DNA of 64,000 nucleotides, from contig NC_067488.1 in assembly GCF_947179515.1 (NCBI RefSeq), positions 33,207,842-33,271,841 on the forward strand. The letters are read 5' to 3'. The translations under genes were made by a program, and so were the position numbers. The notes beneath the pieces were generated by a model. The model ran no database searches and was not told the DNA's origin. It saw only the letters and a program-made list of their open reading frames with translations. Positions 12,130-24,637 of this stretch are shown piece after piece. The DNA is from Apodemus sylvaticus (lineage: Eukaryota > Chordata > Mammalia > Rodentia > Muridae). Numbering within the stretch: position 1 is the stretch's first letter; each line of letters starts with the position of its first letter.

Positions 12130-12417
12130 ATATTTTAATTACATTTCTATTGCTGGGATAAATGCCCTTATCAACACAATTTGCAGAAGAAAGAGGTTAT
12201 TTGTGCTAATGGTTACAGGGATTCATGACTGAGCAACATGACAGCAAGAACATAAAAGCACAGAGAGTAAACTGGAAGCAGAGGGAAGATTTTGGGTCAG
12301 AAAGTTTGTCATCAGTGACATATCCTCCTTCCTAAACTTCCCCAAACAGCACCACCAACTGGGGATCAAATGTTTCCATATAGGAGCCTATGGGGGATCT
12401 CGATCAAACCACTATAG
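12130..12417 (-). mobile_element. MaLR-type LTR
   Basis: The plus strand reads ACATTTCTATTGCTGGGATA ... AACTGGGGATCAAATGTTTC ... CTATGGGGGATC ... TCAAACCACTATA, the reverse complement of the rodent MaLR LTR consensus (opening TATAGTGGTTTGA, 'CATAGGCTC', 'CCCCAGTTGG', closing 'CAGCAATAGAAA'). Diverged, no internal region seen. Confidence 0.7.
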
Positions 12418-12895
12418 TAATTCTCACTCCTTCAAATTATTGAAAGGATGAGAAAAAAAATCATTAAATACCTTCCCACAGAGCCTGTGCAGGGCAACTG
12501 CTTAATAGCTCTTCTTGGTTATTATTTTTATGAGTATAATATAGATATTCTTGTGATATTATCTTCAAAACTTCCACAGCAGCCAGTGGAGACACACTGA
12601 ATGTTCTGGGCCCACCAGAGCTGTCTTTTCTTTCCCTGATGGCATGACATTAACACTCCTCAGCCTGAAGGACAGACTCAAATGACATAAGGACAAGAAC
12701 TCCACCAATGATTCCATGGCTTGGGCTGCCAAGTATGCTTTGGGGGACATTTTTTGCTCATCTCCCATGAAGCATATTTTAGATTCCTTCTTGTCATATT
12801 GCAAAGACTATGTGACAAAACAAGCTAGAATATACTGGTGGTTCTTTGCTTCATGCTGTGGTTCATTATCTCTTGAGTCAGTGTATGTGTACAGT

Positions 12896-12915
12896 ATGTG
12901 TGGTGTGTGTGTGTG

Positions 12916-12946
<31 letters not shown>

Positions 12947-12953
12947 TTGTGTG
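12896..12953. repeat. (GT)n microsatellite, interrupted
   Basis: GT run with GTGAGT interruptions. It gives Cys/Val and His/Thr frames on the two strands that are not coding. Confidence 0.95.
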
Positions 12954-13179
12954 CATACACATGCACAAAACATTCAAGAAGGTCTAATGTTAGGAGCTCT
13001 GGCCTGTAGGATGAGTCAGAATCAGGGCCAGGGAAAGGACCTATGAAAAGCCACAAAATAGTTTTGTGTCTTGCAGTCTTGCTACCTCACAGAACCTTTC
13101 TCTCTTTAGAAAGTTTTCCAGTCCCAGTTGGGGCAAGAAAAGATAATATGAACGAAACCCATTCATTAAACCTTGTATA

Positions 13180-13560
13180 GGTTTCCTTGGGTTGCTGTAA
13201 CAAATTTCCTCGAACATGGTTGATTAAAACAACCAATTTATTCCTTCATTCTAAATATCAGAACTCTTAAATCAAAATATTCATATAACCATACTCTCTT
13301 GAAAGTCTCAAGGGCATGTCTTTCTAGCAACCTTTAGCTGATGTTGGCTGTAGGAATTCTTTGGCTTAAGGACCCCTAACATCAATCTTCACTTGAGCAT
13401 ATCCTTGTCCTTTATGTGTCTTGTCACCTTCTGTTTTCTTGTAAGGATACTGATACTGGACTTAGGAGTACTCTAATTCAGGATGATTTCATCTTGAGAT
13501 ACTTAGCATAATTATATTTGGGAAGGTATTTAAAGGTGTTCTGTTCCTATATTCCAGACA
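13180..13560 (-). mobile_element. ancient MLT1-class MaLR LTR
   Basis: The plus strand contains GGTTGCTGTAACAAATTTCC ... TTAAAACAACCAATTTATTC ... CTTGTAAGGATACTGATACT ... CATCTTGAGATACTTAGCAT ... AATTATATTTG, matching in order the reverse complement of mammalian MLT1-type LTRs. Highly diverged, as expected for an element that predates the rodent radiation. Confidence 0.6.
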
Positions 13561-13780
13561 GATGAAGCCTTTGCTTTTTGCCCTTTCTTGATAACAGGTG
13601 ACAGAGCATGCAAGCATGACTGAATGCAACCCTACCAGCAAGCTTGAGAACAGTCACCATTGACATTGTCCTGGAAGGTGAGGAGTTTGAGCTGACTCAG
13701 TTGCTGTACATGTTCATCCATTTGTTCTTCATAACGGACACAAACTTCTCTGTCTGATCCCACTGTACGAATGCAGATAC

Positions 13781-14182
13781 TATGTCTTACTTTTCTATTG
13801 CTGAGATGAGGTACTGTGATCAAGGTAATTTATATAATAAAGCACTTAACCTGGGGTTTTATGGTTCCAGAGGGTTGGGGTCCGTGATCATCATGGGAAG
13901 GATGATGGCAGCCGGCAGGCAGTACGCGGCAGGTGGCAGGTGGCAGGTGGCAGGCAGGCAGGCACTGGAGCAGTTGCTGAGAGCTCACATCTTGAGAAAA
14001 CAACCATGAGGCAAAGAGAGAGTAAACTGGGAATAGTGCAGGTTTTAAAAGCCTCAGAGTCCACTCCCAGTGCACATCTCCTCCAATAATCTCTTAATCC
14101 TTCTCAAACAATTCTGACAACTGGGGACGAAGTATTTACATGTATGAGCCTATGAGGTCTATTCACATTCAAACTACTACAC
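13781..14182 (-). mobile_element. MaLR-type LTR with internal GGCAGGT repeats
   Basis: Nearly the full LTR length (about 400 bp). Minus strand opens TGTAGTAGTTTGAATGTGAA, includes a CTCTTTGCCTCATGG segment, and closes with CTCAGCAATAGAAAAGTAAG. At 13925-13965 (+) the GCAGGT/GGCAGGTG word repeats about six times, an expansion of the CTGCC-rich part of the LTR. Confidence 0.75.
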
Positions 14183-15521
14183 ACAGGGACCTAGTGAGAT
14201 GATGTAACTTGTTCAATAGCTACTAGGAAGCAAACCCATTATTTAAGTTTAAAAATTTCATATTTTAATTTGAAGCAGAGAAATTGCTTTTATTCCTTCT
14301 GTTGTACATAAGGAAATACATTTTTGAGCCAATAACAACTCAAAGATAAGGCAATGTTTTTATCTACCAAGGAATCAAGAAACTTCTCTCTTCCACTCAG
14401 TTTTTGATAAGAAATCCTAATGTAACAGCTCAGATCCCTTGGAGATTAGAAGCATTGCCACAATAGCTCTAGCTCTCCATATTGTAAGAAGTGCATGCTC
14501 AGAGGTTTCAGATATGTGTTTTAGGTAGCAGAGAATTTGCTCCAGGCTAGAGTTAGCTTTCATGCCTATAGGCCCAGAACTGTCAACCAGAGACCCTTTG
14601 AGAGGGTGTTTGATCCTTGCAGCACATCTATGAGTCTTCTTTTCTACCTTAATGATCAGAAGCACTGGAAGGAGTAAGGGAGCCATAATTTATCACTCAC
14701 TTGTTGTTTGTCATACTATTCAACTGGTGTTTTCAAATAAGTGATCCTTTCAGTCCTCAGATATGATTATCACTACCCAAGCACACCTCTGAGAATGAAG
14801 ACACCAAACCAGGTTTAAACAAGTGATGCTGAAAAACAGATTGCTTAACTGGGAGCACAGCAGCCCCCATATCTGTTGCATTAATTGCTATGCTACTCAA
14901 ATTGAACGTTCCTTGACACCTGCCCAATGTTCTGGATTCCTGAATTTAAGACTCCCACATGTAGCGTTCTATTTTAACATGCCTTACACAGCTCAATGGT
15001 TGGGCCATTGCTATATTTCCACGTTGCAAATGCTGCCCTTCCAATACTCCTGAATTATTACTTACTAAAGTCTATATCCCCATCTTTACTACCCTAGACC
15101 CTATCAGGGGGGCCCTTGGGCCGCTCATGCCCAGCTCTTACAGGGTTGTATGCTCTTGCTTCTCCAGCTCTCAAGCCTGATACTCCTACCTCCCCCACTC
15201 TATGGCCACTCCTCTTCCTCTCCTCCTGCATTCTTTGCCTGAGAATCTCAAGTTCTGCCTCTGTCTTCCTGCCCAGCCATTAGCTGTTGGCAACTTTATT
15301 TACCCACATTTATATCCCCACAGCATCTTACATGCAGGTATGTGAATTCTTGTGTAACTTGGGAACCCAATTAACATAAAAATAAACACTAAACCAAATC
15401 CACAACACAGATCTATACTGAGTCTGTCTTCAAACTACAATAACCTAGCCAAGTTACCTGTCAAGCTATCATATGAGCTTTATGGGTATAGTCCTAGCCT
15501 GTTGTGCTATAACAAACCTTT
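14183..15521. other. unannotated sequence
   Basis: No gene or repeat recognised. Frames at 14417-14686 (-) and 14823-15053 (+) show no recognisable domain. Confidence 0.45.
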
Positions 15522-15656
15522 TTAGACAGGTAGTCATTTGGTAGTCCTGGCTGTCCTGGAACTCACTCTGTAGACCAGGCTGGCCTCGAATTCAGAGATC
15601 TGTCTGCCTCTGCCTTTGAGTGCTGGAATTAAAGCCATGTGCCACCATTGTTGGTG
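15522..15656 (-). mobile_element. B1 SINE
   Basis: Contains CCTGGCTGTCCTGGAACTCA, CTCTGTAGACCAGGCTGGCC and TCGAATTCAGAGATC, the reverse complement of the B1 core, ending GCCACCATTGTTGG. The head is moderately diverged. Confidence 0.92.
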
Positions 15657-16795
15657 TTATATAAAGCTTTAAAGAAACTGTTATGATTTTAACATAATGT
15701 GTCCCTATAGAGTCATAGGCTGAGAACTTAGATACTAGTTGTATTAGCCCTCAGATTACAAATTCCATCTTATACAATAATATATAAAGAATGATCACAA
15801 TAGAATCAAGAGGTTGTAGAGTTTAAGTAGGCCTCAACGAAGGCAGAAGCAGAGATTTGATATAGGAATAAAGAGAGTTACTGATGATGGTTAGAGAAGA
15901 TGTGAAGCTTAGCCACAAAGGTGTTGAAGAATCAGAGATAGTTCAAGGTCACTGAAGGTCAAACATAGTGAGTCCAGTTGGACTAGTGGCAATTCTAGTA
16001 TGGACCATTATTAAGCAGAGACTACTGAGTTGGGTTGAAGCTTCAGAGACAGTCACAGTCAGGATTTTAAGAACATTTAGAAGTTCATTCCTGTTTTACC
16101 TGTGGTACATGAACTGGGTGGGCAGATCATGAGGTACCATTACACAGCAGCGTTAAGTATCCCTCCTTTTACATGATCCAGGTTAGGGAACTACATCCTT
16201 ATATCCTTGTATCAATAATGTTATGTAGCAATTTCTTTCAACTGAACCCACCCTGACCCCCAAGAAGGAGACTCATAAGACTCATGGACTAAACAACTCA
16301 CAAGTATTAGGAAGTTCCTGAAACTAACAAGATTTGCAGAAACCTCTACAGGTTACAGGGAGATTCTTTAGCTGGCAGTATAAGCTTGTATTTTTCAAAA
16401 CCTAATTTAATAAGTATACTTAAACTCTTTAACCTCCCTGTTAGCCCACCAGCCACCAGAGATAGTGGAAAGGAAAAATTAATAGGGCAAAAGAGGATGT
16501 TGACCTGTTTAGAAATAGTTCTTTGGGGTGATTTCAATCTTAATCTATATTTGAATCTAGAAATATTTACCTTGGGCTATAGCCTGCCTCCTTAACCCTA
16601 TCAGTTGATACTGTTTCTATTCAGAGAACACAGATATCTCTTGCTGCCCTCTAATCCATTCAGTCTCAGAACTGTAAGTTCATATGGTAATTTATTCCCT
16701 CCTAGGCCTGAAATGTTTACTTAGGCTTTATTCCTCTCTTTTATATTTATTTCCTACTTACAAGGACAGTAACAGATGGACATTGTAAATGTTTA
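15657..16795. other. unannotated sequence
   Basis: No recognisable gene or mobile element. Short overlapping frames on both strands at 16346-16595 carry no domain signal. Confidence 0.45.
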
Positions 16796-16840
16796 TTTAT
16801 AAAGATTTACTTACTGATTTTAAAAATTGTGTGTGTGTGT

Positions 16841-16913
<73 letters not shown>

Positions 16914-17072
16914 TGCAAGTGTAAGAGTAGGTGACTGTGGAGTCCAGAAGTAGGTCCTTTTGGAACTAGAGTCATAGACAGTTATGAGTCACTTAACATG
17001 GGTGCTAGACACCGAATTTGAGTCCTCTGAAAGAGCACCACACACTGTGAACGGCTGAGCCAGCTCTCCAGT
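16796..17072 (-). mobile_element. B3-like SINE carrying (GT)n(GA)n
   Basis: The right part reads GAATTTGAGTCCTCTGAAAG ... AACGGCTGAGCCAGCTCTCC, the reverse complement of the tRNA-derived head of B2/B3 SINEs. A (GT)n block (16829-16853) runs directly into a (GA)n block (16854-16911) in the 3' part of the SINE. Confidence 0.75.
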
Positions 17073-19616
17073 AACCTGATGTCATCTTTAAAGATGTAAA
17101 CTGGGTCACTAAGCTCCCTAAGAACTGTTTAGAAAATTCCTGCCTATATGCCTCCAATTTCTTCTACTGTGTCTCAAAGACCCTGGACTTTAGTTGCCTG
17201 AATTTGCAGCCTCATTCTGGTCTTAGAGCCTCTGCATTGTTCTATTTGACTGAATTGCCCTTCTTTCCAGAGCGCAAGGCAGCCCTTTCTCACATTGTTT
17301 GAAGAATCTTGTCTGAACATATGACTGAATTAGCTGCCTCCCACAAGCCTTCTCTCTAGCCACTTGCTTTTCTTGATAATGCTGATCTATTTTGCCTCAA
17401 CTCTTTTATCCCAATCTTATCATCTTATCTTGCTCTGTCAAAGCTATGACAGCATAGATGTTATATATTTGTTATTTTTACTACTAGAATTTCAGTACAA
17501 GAATACATTACAGATGTGTTACAGACATTTGGTGAATGCATGAACAAAGTCTGTCCTTTTTGTGATGGTACTTATGATTTTGTAGTTGCTTATCTAGCCA
17601 CTTAGGAAACATTTTTAAGCTAAAATATTGCCAAGGAACCTCACGAGTAAGTATTCTGACTTGTTTACTCTTTAAGTGGGAGGCACAAAGCAGGCAAATA
17701 CTCCAGGTTTGTAATCTTAAGCATTGCCTGGAACAGAACTTTTGGCTATTGAGTTTTTCTTTTCTGGACACATACTTTTCTCAGTGGGCAGGATATACAC
17801 TGCAAGTGGGCTCACCAGTCAGGGCATGTGACTGACCAAGGCTGTGTCAGCCCAAGAAGAGATGTGTTTTAGAAACCGTTATTCCCCTGGAGCCTCCTTG
17901 ACCAACAGTTATACCATACCTGACAGAGGGAATTTTGCTTACTAGGTCAAAGTCCACAGATGGAAATGAATGAGACTAGATAAAGAACCGAAAGATGCCA
18001 TAGTCCAAGGTAAGGGGGTTGTGAGCAGAGAAAGCGTCAGAGAGGTGTACAGAACCAGCTCTTTGCAGATTGCTCAGATCTGGACCTGGTTCTCAGTGTA
18101 TTGGAGACAAGCTTGGCCCAGCAGAGATAGAAAGAAGAGTCTGTGTTCTCTAGGGATCGGGAGATCAGCTGAGTAACCTTGTAAACAATCTGCTTACTCA
18201 TTGCTATCTGCTCATGTAACTGCTGTGAGTTCCTGCTGGGGTGGGGCTGGGGAGGTAGGAAGATACCATTTTGGAACCATTAACTGGGTCCCTGCAGTTA
18301 TCTCCCATCATCCCTAAGGCATCTCAATGTCCTAGCTCCACTTGTCTGATAGAATTGCTAGAAACATCTGGATAAAGAGACAGTGAATAACGTAGTTACA
18401 GAAAGCACTATGTTTGGGACACAGTTCCCAGAATCTTTATATTCCCCTCCCCCAGAGAGAAGATAGCATTTTGTAACCATTAACTGAGTCTCTGCATTAT
18501 TCCTCCAAGTACAAGATTCTAGCTTTGTCAGTGAGGTTCCAGGGTCTATGTCCTTGACTGATGTGCTCCATTTTCTTTTAAGTTCTGGTTGCAGCCTTTG
18601 GAGCCTGATGGCATTTTATTCCTTGTTTTCTTTTGCTTGGTTTTAGCTACAGCAAGTCATAAATGGTTAGCCGGAGCACGGTTGACTCTATTTCTTTTGC
18701 CACAGGCACTGAGCTTACAGAGCTGCTCAGGCAAGTCTAGGCTTTTTGCTGTAGTCATAAACAAAGGATGGATTCCTCCAGTCCTGTCTTTAGGTATGTT
18801 TCAGCATTTGCAGCTGTAAGATAATTAGTTTGTCCCCAAACTGTGTGACACGATTAGTGCTTTCTATGTGGTATTGAGCAGATTTGGTCCACAGTCACAG
18901 CAAGGAGCTGCAGGTAGCAGTTAAATTTATATTTCTTCTTTGGGAGAAGCCACACCTGATAATTAAGGCTTTGAATTCCCTGCTGAAAATGAGTCAACAA
19001 ATCACCTCCGTCATTAACCAGAGCCACGGCAGGAGCACGTGAACCTCTGCTTGCAATGATAAAACCACACTGCCTTCTGAGGCAGGAAATGTGGGTTTCA
19101 GGGAATGCTGTGCTGCTTCCTCACAGGGATTTTAAAAAGACCAGAGAGCAGCTCTGTCTTGGAGGACACTGTTTCTATATACAGCACACAAGCAGCGGCC
19201 ATCTTGGAGATTGAGATACAAGGCTTGGGCAGCAGAAGATGGGGGAAGAGGGAAGAGGAGGGTGAGAGGGTCAGGTTCTCAATGCTACTGTTGAGAATTG
19301 AACTAGCAAATTGTGAAACTGCCTTGCTTGGAGACTCTGGGGGATCTATGAAAAATAAGTCCCAGTGTTGTTTAAACTACTTTAGCTGGGACTTATCTGA
19401 AGCTGTTATCTGAAGCAGAAAGCATGCCTATTGATGTAATGGGCAGTCATGAGGAGCAACTGAGAGAGTGGCTATAATTTGTTGGGTTCCTCTTGTGTGT
19501 AGCCTGAAAAAAAAAGTGATATTAATAGCCAAGTATTCTCCAAGTTGGTCTTTCCGTTGTGTGCTGTGATGCATGCCTTACTTGGGAATAGTGACACTTT
19601 TGGTTGTGTGAATGTT

Positions 19617-19617
<1 letters not shown>
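17073..19617. other. unannotated sequence with a local 45-bp duplication
   Basis: No gene recognised. Two related 42-45 bp segments (18259-18301 and 18461-18503; shared core CCATTAACTG) lie 202 bp apart. The interval 18935-19075 is dense in transcription-factor-like words (TGAGTCA, CACGTG, AAACCACAC) and carries no repeat I know. Confidence 0.45.
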
Positions 19618-19650
<33 letters not shown>

Positions 19651-19657
19651 TGTGTGT
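19618..19657. repeat. (TG)n microsatellite
   Basis: TG run of about 40 bp with one TTTG interruption. It accounts for the His/Thr-rich frames seen here on the minus strand. Confidence 0.95.
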
Positions 19658-21331
19658 AGGAAGGGGAACAGAATGCAAAAGGGTCCAAGATTTTGGCATG
19701 TAGGCATGAGATTGGAGGTCATTAATGTCCCTTGCTGGGCACATGACATACAACAGCAATTGCTCCAGAATCAATACCTTCCCATGCCTACCAACTTGTT
19801 GAAGGCAGTAACTGAGGAAACTGTACAACTTTCCTATTTCCTTTCCGCCTCTTAGAAATCATTATTCTTCCTTGCTGGTGTTCAGGAAATCATATGTTTT
19901 GCTTTTTGAAAATTATTAAATTATATCATATACTTATTGTTTTATAAAGTATTATATGTGCTATAAAGTTATATGATATAACATTCTATATAATCATACA
20001 TTCTATACATAAATATATAATGACAGAAAAATGCTTTTCCTCATAGATTGTACATGAAAGAATTCTTAGTTTTTTATTTTAGAAACGTTTACTGTGTGTG
20101 TAAGCACACATCTATGTAATGTAGTGCAGAATTAGTATTTTAATACTGTCTTGGTTGCTTACACATTCAGGCTGAGCTTGTGAAGGAAATAGCAAGGTTT
20201 CCACTAAAAGAGTTTCCAGCTGGTAGGATGTAGGGTTGGGTGCAGGGATATATCCTCCCTGCCTCCTGTAATCACCTCTTATAGACAGCAACACAATAAG
20301 AAAGGTTGGCATTTGGGGGATTCTGTGAGCTCTGGGCATAAATCCAGGAGATTAGTATTGCCTGAGCCCAGCTCAAAATAACATTACCAGAACCAGTGTG
20401 TGTGAAAATGGACTCATGGTAGCATCTGTTCTAATTTCATCTCTCTCTAACCCTTGAAACTAATTTCTGAATAATGATGGGTAATTTAGAAGTGCATATG
20501 ATTGTGGCTTTCATTCCTGACAGTAAGGAGATAAGTAGGTTCCTCTGCTATTAGGATGGAAAATGGGCAGGTCTACCTGCTCACCAGGTAGGGAAGCTTC
20601 CTTGATATTTGTCTTCAACTTACAAACTGAGGGGTGTGAGACTCTGTCCCATCTTCCTAGGGTGGCAGATAGTATAGAAGAAATTAGACAAGAAAACACC
20701 ATTCAAAATCTCTGAGATGCTTTATAAAATACAGAGAGCACAGAGCTGTCAAGTTTGGCATGGACAGGATTAGGTGATTCATCCCAGTGGACCAACTCAT
20801 TCTGCTACTTGGGGAAAACACTGTTGTCAATATCAAAAATGACTGATTCTTCATTTCTTCCTTTTTCATTCCTCATTTCTTCCTTTTTTGCCTTGCAGGC
20901 TGTGCAATGTGTCATGACAGCTTGTGTCTATGGGGTGGAGTTGTCCTTCAGCTGTAAATCTGGGCTGGTCTTCTGATGCCCTCTGGGTACAAGAATACAG
21001 TCAAAGTGGAGATGCCCTCAGGAAGCCCTGTGAGATTTTATTCTTTTGTTTTTGGAACCCTTGGTGATCTGAGGTCTGTCACCTTGGTCTAACCTGCCTG
21101 AGGGTGATGCATATCCTTCTCAAGCTGCAGGATCCCACAGAACAGATGTGAGACAATTGCTCAGGATCAGACTGCTTCCCAGCTAAAACTCAGGCGAAGA
21201 TATTGCCTTAAAAATCAGGAATAAAATATATTTGAGTGTGGCTTCTTTTACAGCAATAAAGATAGGTCAACACTTTTTTCAGAATGCATATTGTTTTTGT
21301 TAATAAAGACTGCTTTTGGATATGTATCTTT
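19658..21331. other. unannotated sequence
   Basis: AT-rich at 19900-20020, where TTATATCATATA (19921) is matched about 50 bp later by its reverse complement. The stretch 20990-21275 ends AATAAAATATATT ... TTACAGCAATAAAGATAGG, which resembles the tail of a diverged + strand MaLR LTR, but too weakly to call. Confidence 0.4.
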
Positions 21332-21479
21332 AGCTGGGTGGTGGTGGTTCCCAGCATTCGGGAGGCAGAAACGAAAGGATTTCTGTGAGTTCCAGGCCAC
21401 CTTGGTCTATAGAGTGAGTCCTAGGACAGCAAGGGCAACAAAGAAATATTCTTTGTCTCAAGAACAAAAACAAAAAAAT
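21332..21479 (+). mobile_element. B1 SINE
   Basis: Begins AGCTGGGTGGTGGTGG, continues CCAGCATTCGGGAGGCAGAA, GAGTTCCAGGCCACC and TATAGAGTGAGTCC, and ends in an A-rich tail. Several substitutions relative to the B1 core. Confidence 0.9.
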
Positions 21480-22638
21480 GTATCTTTTTCAGATGCATAC
21501 CTATGGTAGGGAGAATTTATGTTGAACAAGAAATCAGAAACAGTTTTGCCAAGATCTGCACTAGCAGAAGAATTTCTAGAGAAGTCTCAGGCAATATCTT
21601 CTGTCTGTTGGATCCAATATAAACATACTCAAGTACAATGAGAACATGGAGGAACGGGCCTTATCATAATCATGGGACCATGAATAAGCACAATCATTTT
21701 ATTCATTAAATAATTAATTATTAAAAATACCCTGTGGTCAGGCTCTGTAATGAGAGATGAAGCTATCAGTTGAAAATATACAACTCCTGTCCTGAAGCTC
21801 ACAGTTTATAAGAAATAACAGGCAAAAACTTAATTATGAAGCCAACTCAGACACAAAAATGAAATGTCAAGAGACAGATTTGGCAATGTGTATCAAAGGC
21901 TTTAGGTTATTTTTAGTTTTTGGTACAGTGATTTTTTTCCTCTGAAATTCTATCCTAAAGCAATGATTCAAAATAAAAAAAAATCTTATTTTCAAATGTT
22001 CTTCTTTATATATAATAATATAGGAGAACTATGTTAGTCCACATTGTCAAATTTGTTATGATACACCCACCAGCTAGGAAATTACATAGCTGTGATGAGG
22101 AAGAGCATATTAAATGAAAGTGTCTATGGCTTATGTCAAACAGGCACAGAATATAAAAATGTAAAAAAGTGTATTTTCAGTCATATTAATAGTAATTGAC
22201 AAAAGTAAAGGTTCTTGATGTTTATAGTGGTTTAACATCAAAGGAGCATTTTTTTTCAGTAGAGAGAGACTATTATGGAACAATAAAAGTCTCTGTTCAG
22301 AATACAGAGACCCGTCTATGGCTATGCACCCCAACTGACACATCTACATCACAACTCCTGCACCTGAGACTCAAGAAACATCGTGGAAAGGGGAAAGGTG
22401 GAAAGATCCTAAGAACCAGAGGACCAGAAAAGTCTACTTCTAGCTCATGTGAGTTTTCTAAATGACAGGGAACAGAACCCATGAAATCTCAACCACATGG
22501 CTCCTTAAATAAGACTTACACAAAGATGACACCAGTTGACATGCCCACACGTATGGGGGACATCTCAGAAGACACTACTCCTGGATGAGGAGCTACAGGC
22601 AAGTAATAGATCTAAAAGCAGTAGAATCAGTCTTCAAA
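21480..22638. other. unannotated AT-rich sequence
   Basis: No gene or element recognised up to the left target duplication of the L1 at 22648. Confidence 0.45.
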
Positions 22639-22647
22639 GATGAGACT

Positions 22648-23483
22648 CTTACGAACCGCCAGACTGACTTCCAGAGTGGTTGTACCAGCTTGCAACCCTA
22701 CCAGCAGTGGAGGAGTGTTCCTCTTTCTCCACATTCATGCCAGCACCTGTTTTCTCCTGAGTTTTTGATCTTAGCCATTCTGACTGGTGTGAGGTGAAAT
22801 CTCAGGGTTGTTTTGATTTACATTTCTCTGATGACTAAGGATGTTGAACATTTCTTAAGTGCTTCTCAGCCATTCGATATTCCTTAGGTGAAAATTCTTT
22901 GTTTAGCTCTGTACCCCATTTTTAAGGGGGATATTTGGCTTTCTGGAGTCTACCTTCTTGAGTTCTTTGTATATCTTGGATATAAGCCCTCTGTCAGATG
23001 TAATGTTGGTAAAGATCTTTTCCCAATTTGTTGGTTGCCATTTTGTTCTTTTGACAATGTCCTTTGACTTACAGGAACTTTGTAGTTTTATGAGGTCCCA
23101 TTTGTCAATTCTTGATCTTAGAGCATAATAAGCTATTGGTTTTCTGTTGAACTGGAGAACATCATCCTAGGTGAGGTAACCCAGTCTCAAGAGAACACTC
23201 ATGGTATGCACTCACTGATAAATGGATATTAGCCTAGAAGCTTGGAATACCCAAGATATAATGCACATATCAAATGATGCCCAAGAAGAAGGAAGGAATG
23301 GCCCCTGGTCCTGGAAATGCTCAGTGCAGCAGTGTCAGGGAATACCAGGACAGGGACGTGGGAAGGGGTGGATTGGGGAACAAGGGAAGGGAAGAGGGCT
23401 TATGGGACTTTCAGGGAGTGGGGGATCCAGGAAAGGGAAACTCACTTGAGATGTAAATAAAGAATATATCGAATAAAAAAAAG
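22648..23483 (+). mobile_element. L1 3' fragment with 5' inversion (twin priming)
   Basis: The right part (about 23145-23483, +) is the end of ORF2 and the 3'UTR of a young rodent L1, closing with ATGTAAATAAAGAATATATC and an A-tail. The left part (22648 to about 23144) is the adjoining upstream ORF2 sequence in reverse orientation. GATGAGACT occurs immediately on both sides (22639-22647 and 23484-23492), marking a single insertion with target duplication. This is the classic product of twin-primed reverse transcription. No functional ORF2 remains. Confidence 0.93.
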
Positions 23484-23492
23484 GATGAGACT

Positions 23493-24485
23493 ATTGATAG
23501 ATGGTCCAGTCCTAAGAGATGAGTGTTCAACCCATACACATATGAGCCATGTCTACTGGACTTAGACTTGGGACTAAGACCTGGAGCACTAATGTACTGA
23601 ACTCACTGCTCAAATGCTGGGGAAAGAGCTGAAGCTCCTGCTTCCTGGATGCATTCTGTGCTCAACTCCTTTGCTGTGACACAGAAGTGGAGGGAGAGTT
23701 TCCTTCTGCTCCTAGAACTTTCTAGTCTTCCAAGGCCCCTTTGCCTCCAGATCCTGGTCCTATCACCTGCCTGTTATGGTGTTTTATACACGTTATTTCA
23801 TTTTGGCCAGGCTTAATCTCTTTTTCTGAACTGGGGGCACTGACGTGTACTTGACAATTTGGGAGATTGCCAGGTTGTAATTTTTAAGGATGGCAACACC
23901 AGTCTGCACCCCTCTGCATGCACACCCTCTGTGCTGCGGACTTGACACATGAGTGATGGCTGGTGGGATTTGTGCTTCCTTCTCTTGAACTTTGTAAAAA
24001 CTATGAGACTACCTTGATCAATAGGCTATGGCACAAGTGATTCCATAGGGCCAGGTCAGGATGGGAAATACAGCTTAGTACTCTGACTTGGGATGTTACC
24101 ACATAGCCTTGAGCTGATCTGAAGCAAAACCTGTGTGTGCAAGAAAGATCTTGTGATGAGATCCTATGGAAAGCCAGAGTATGTGCCCTGGGCATTCTAC
24201 TTCCTGGTACCTGAGTCTTTCTAGGCCAGGAGTTCTGGCTCTTGGTGTTCCATCTGATGTTTAATGAATAAGATATGAATTGACACCTGCTCTGTACTCC
24301 AAATTCTGCAGTAGACTGTCACATGTTGAAGCCATAGTGTTTTAATGGTGGCTAATTATGTAGTCATTTGTTGTGGGGCACATAAATGGGCCCAAAGTGT
24401 TTAAAGAGTTAAGATGAAGACTTCAGGTGTATCTGAGGTCATCCTGGGGAATCAGACCTGGAGATCCTTAGAATCAGAAGACTGG
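23493..24485. other. unannotated sequence
   Basis: No gene or repeat recognised. Confidence 0.45.
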
Positions 24486-24495
24486 ATTCTGACTT

Positions 24496-24627
24496 CAGGA
24501 TTTCTGCCTGTAGCCCTGGCTGTTCTGGAGATAACTCTGAAGACCAGGCTGGACTCATACTCAGAGATCTACCTGCTTCTGCCTCCCAATTGCTGGGACT
24601 AAATTCATATATTACCACTCCTGGCAA
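24496..24627 (-). mobile_element. B1-like SINE with 10-bp target duplication
   Basis: Contains GCCCTGGCTGTTCTGGAGA, GAAGACCAGGCTGGACTCAT and CTGCCTCCCAATTGCTGGGA, the reverse complement of B1. ATTCTGACTT is present at 24486-24495 and again at 24628-24637, flanking the element exactly. Confidence 0.9.
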
Positions 24628-24637
24628 ATTCTGACTT

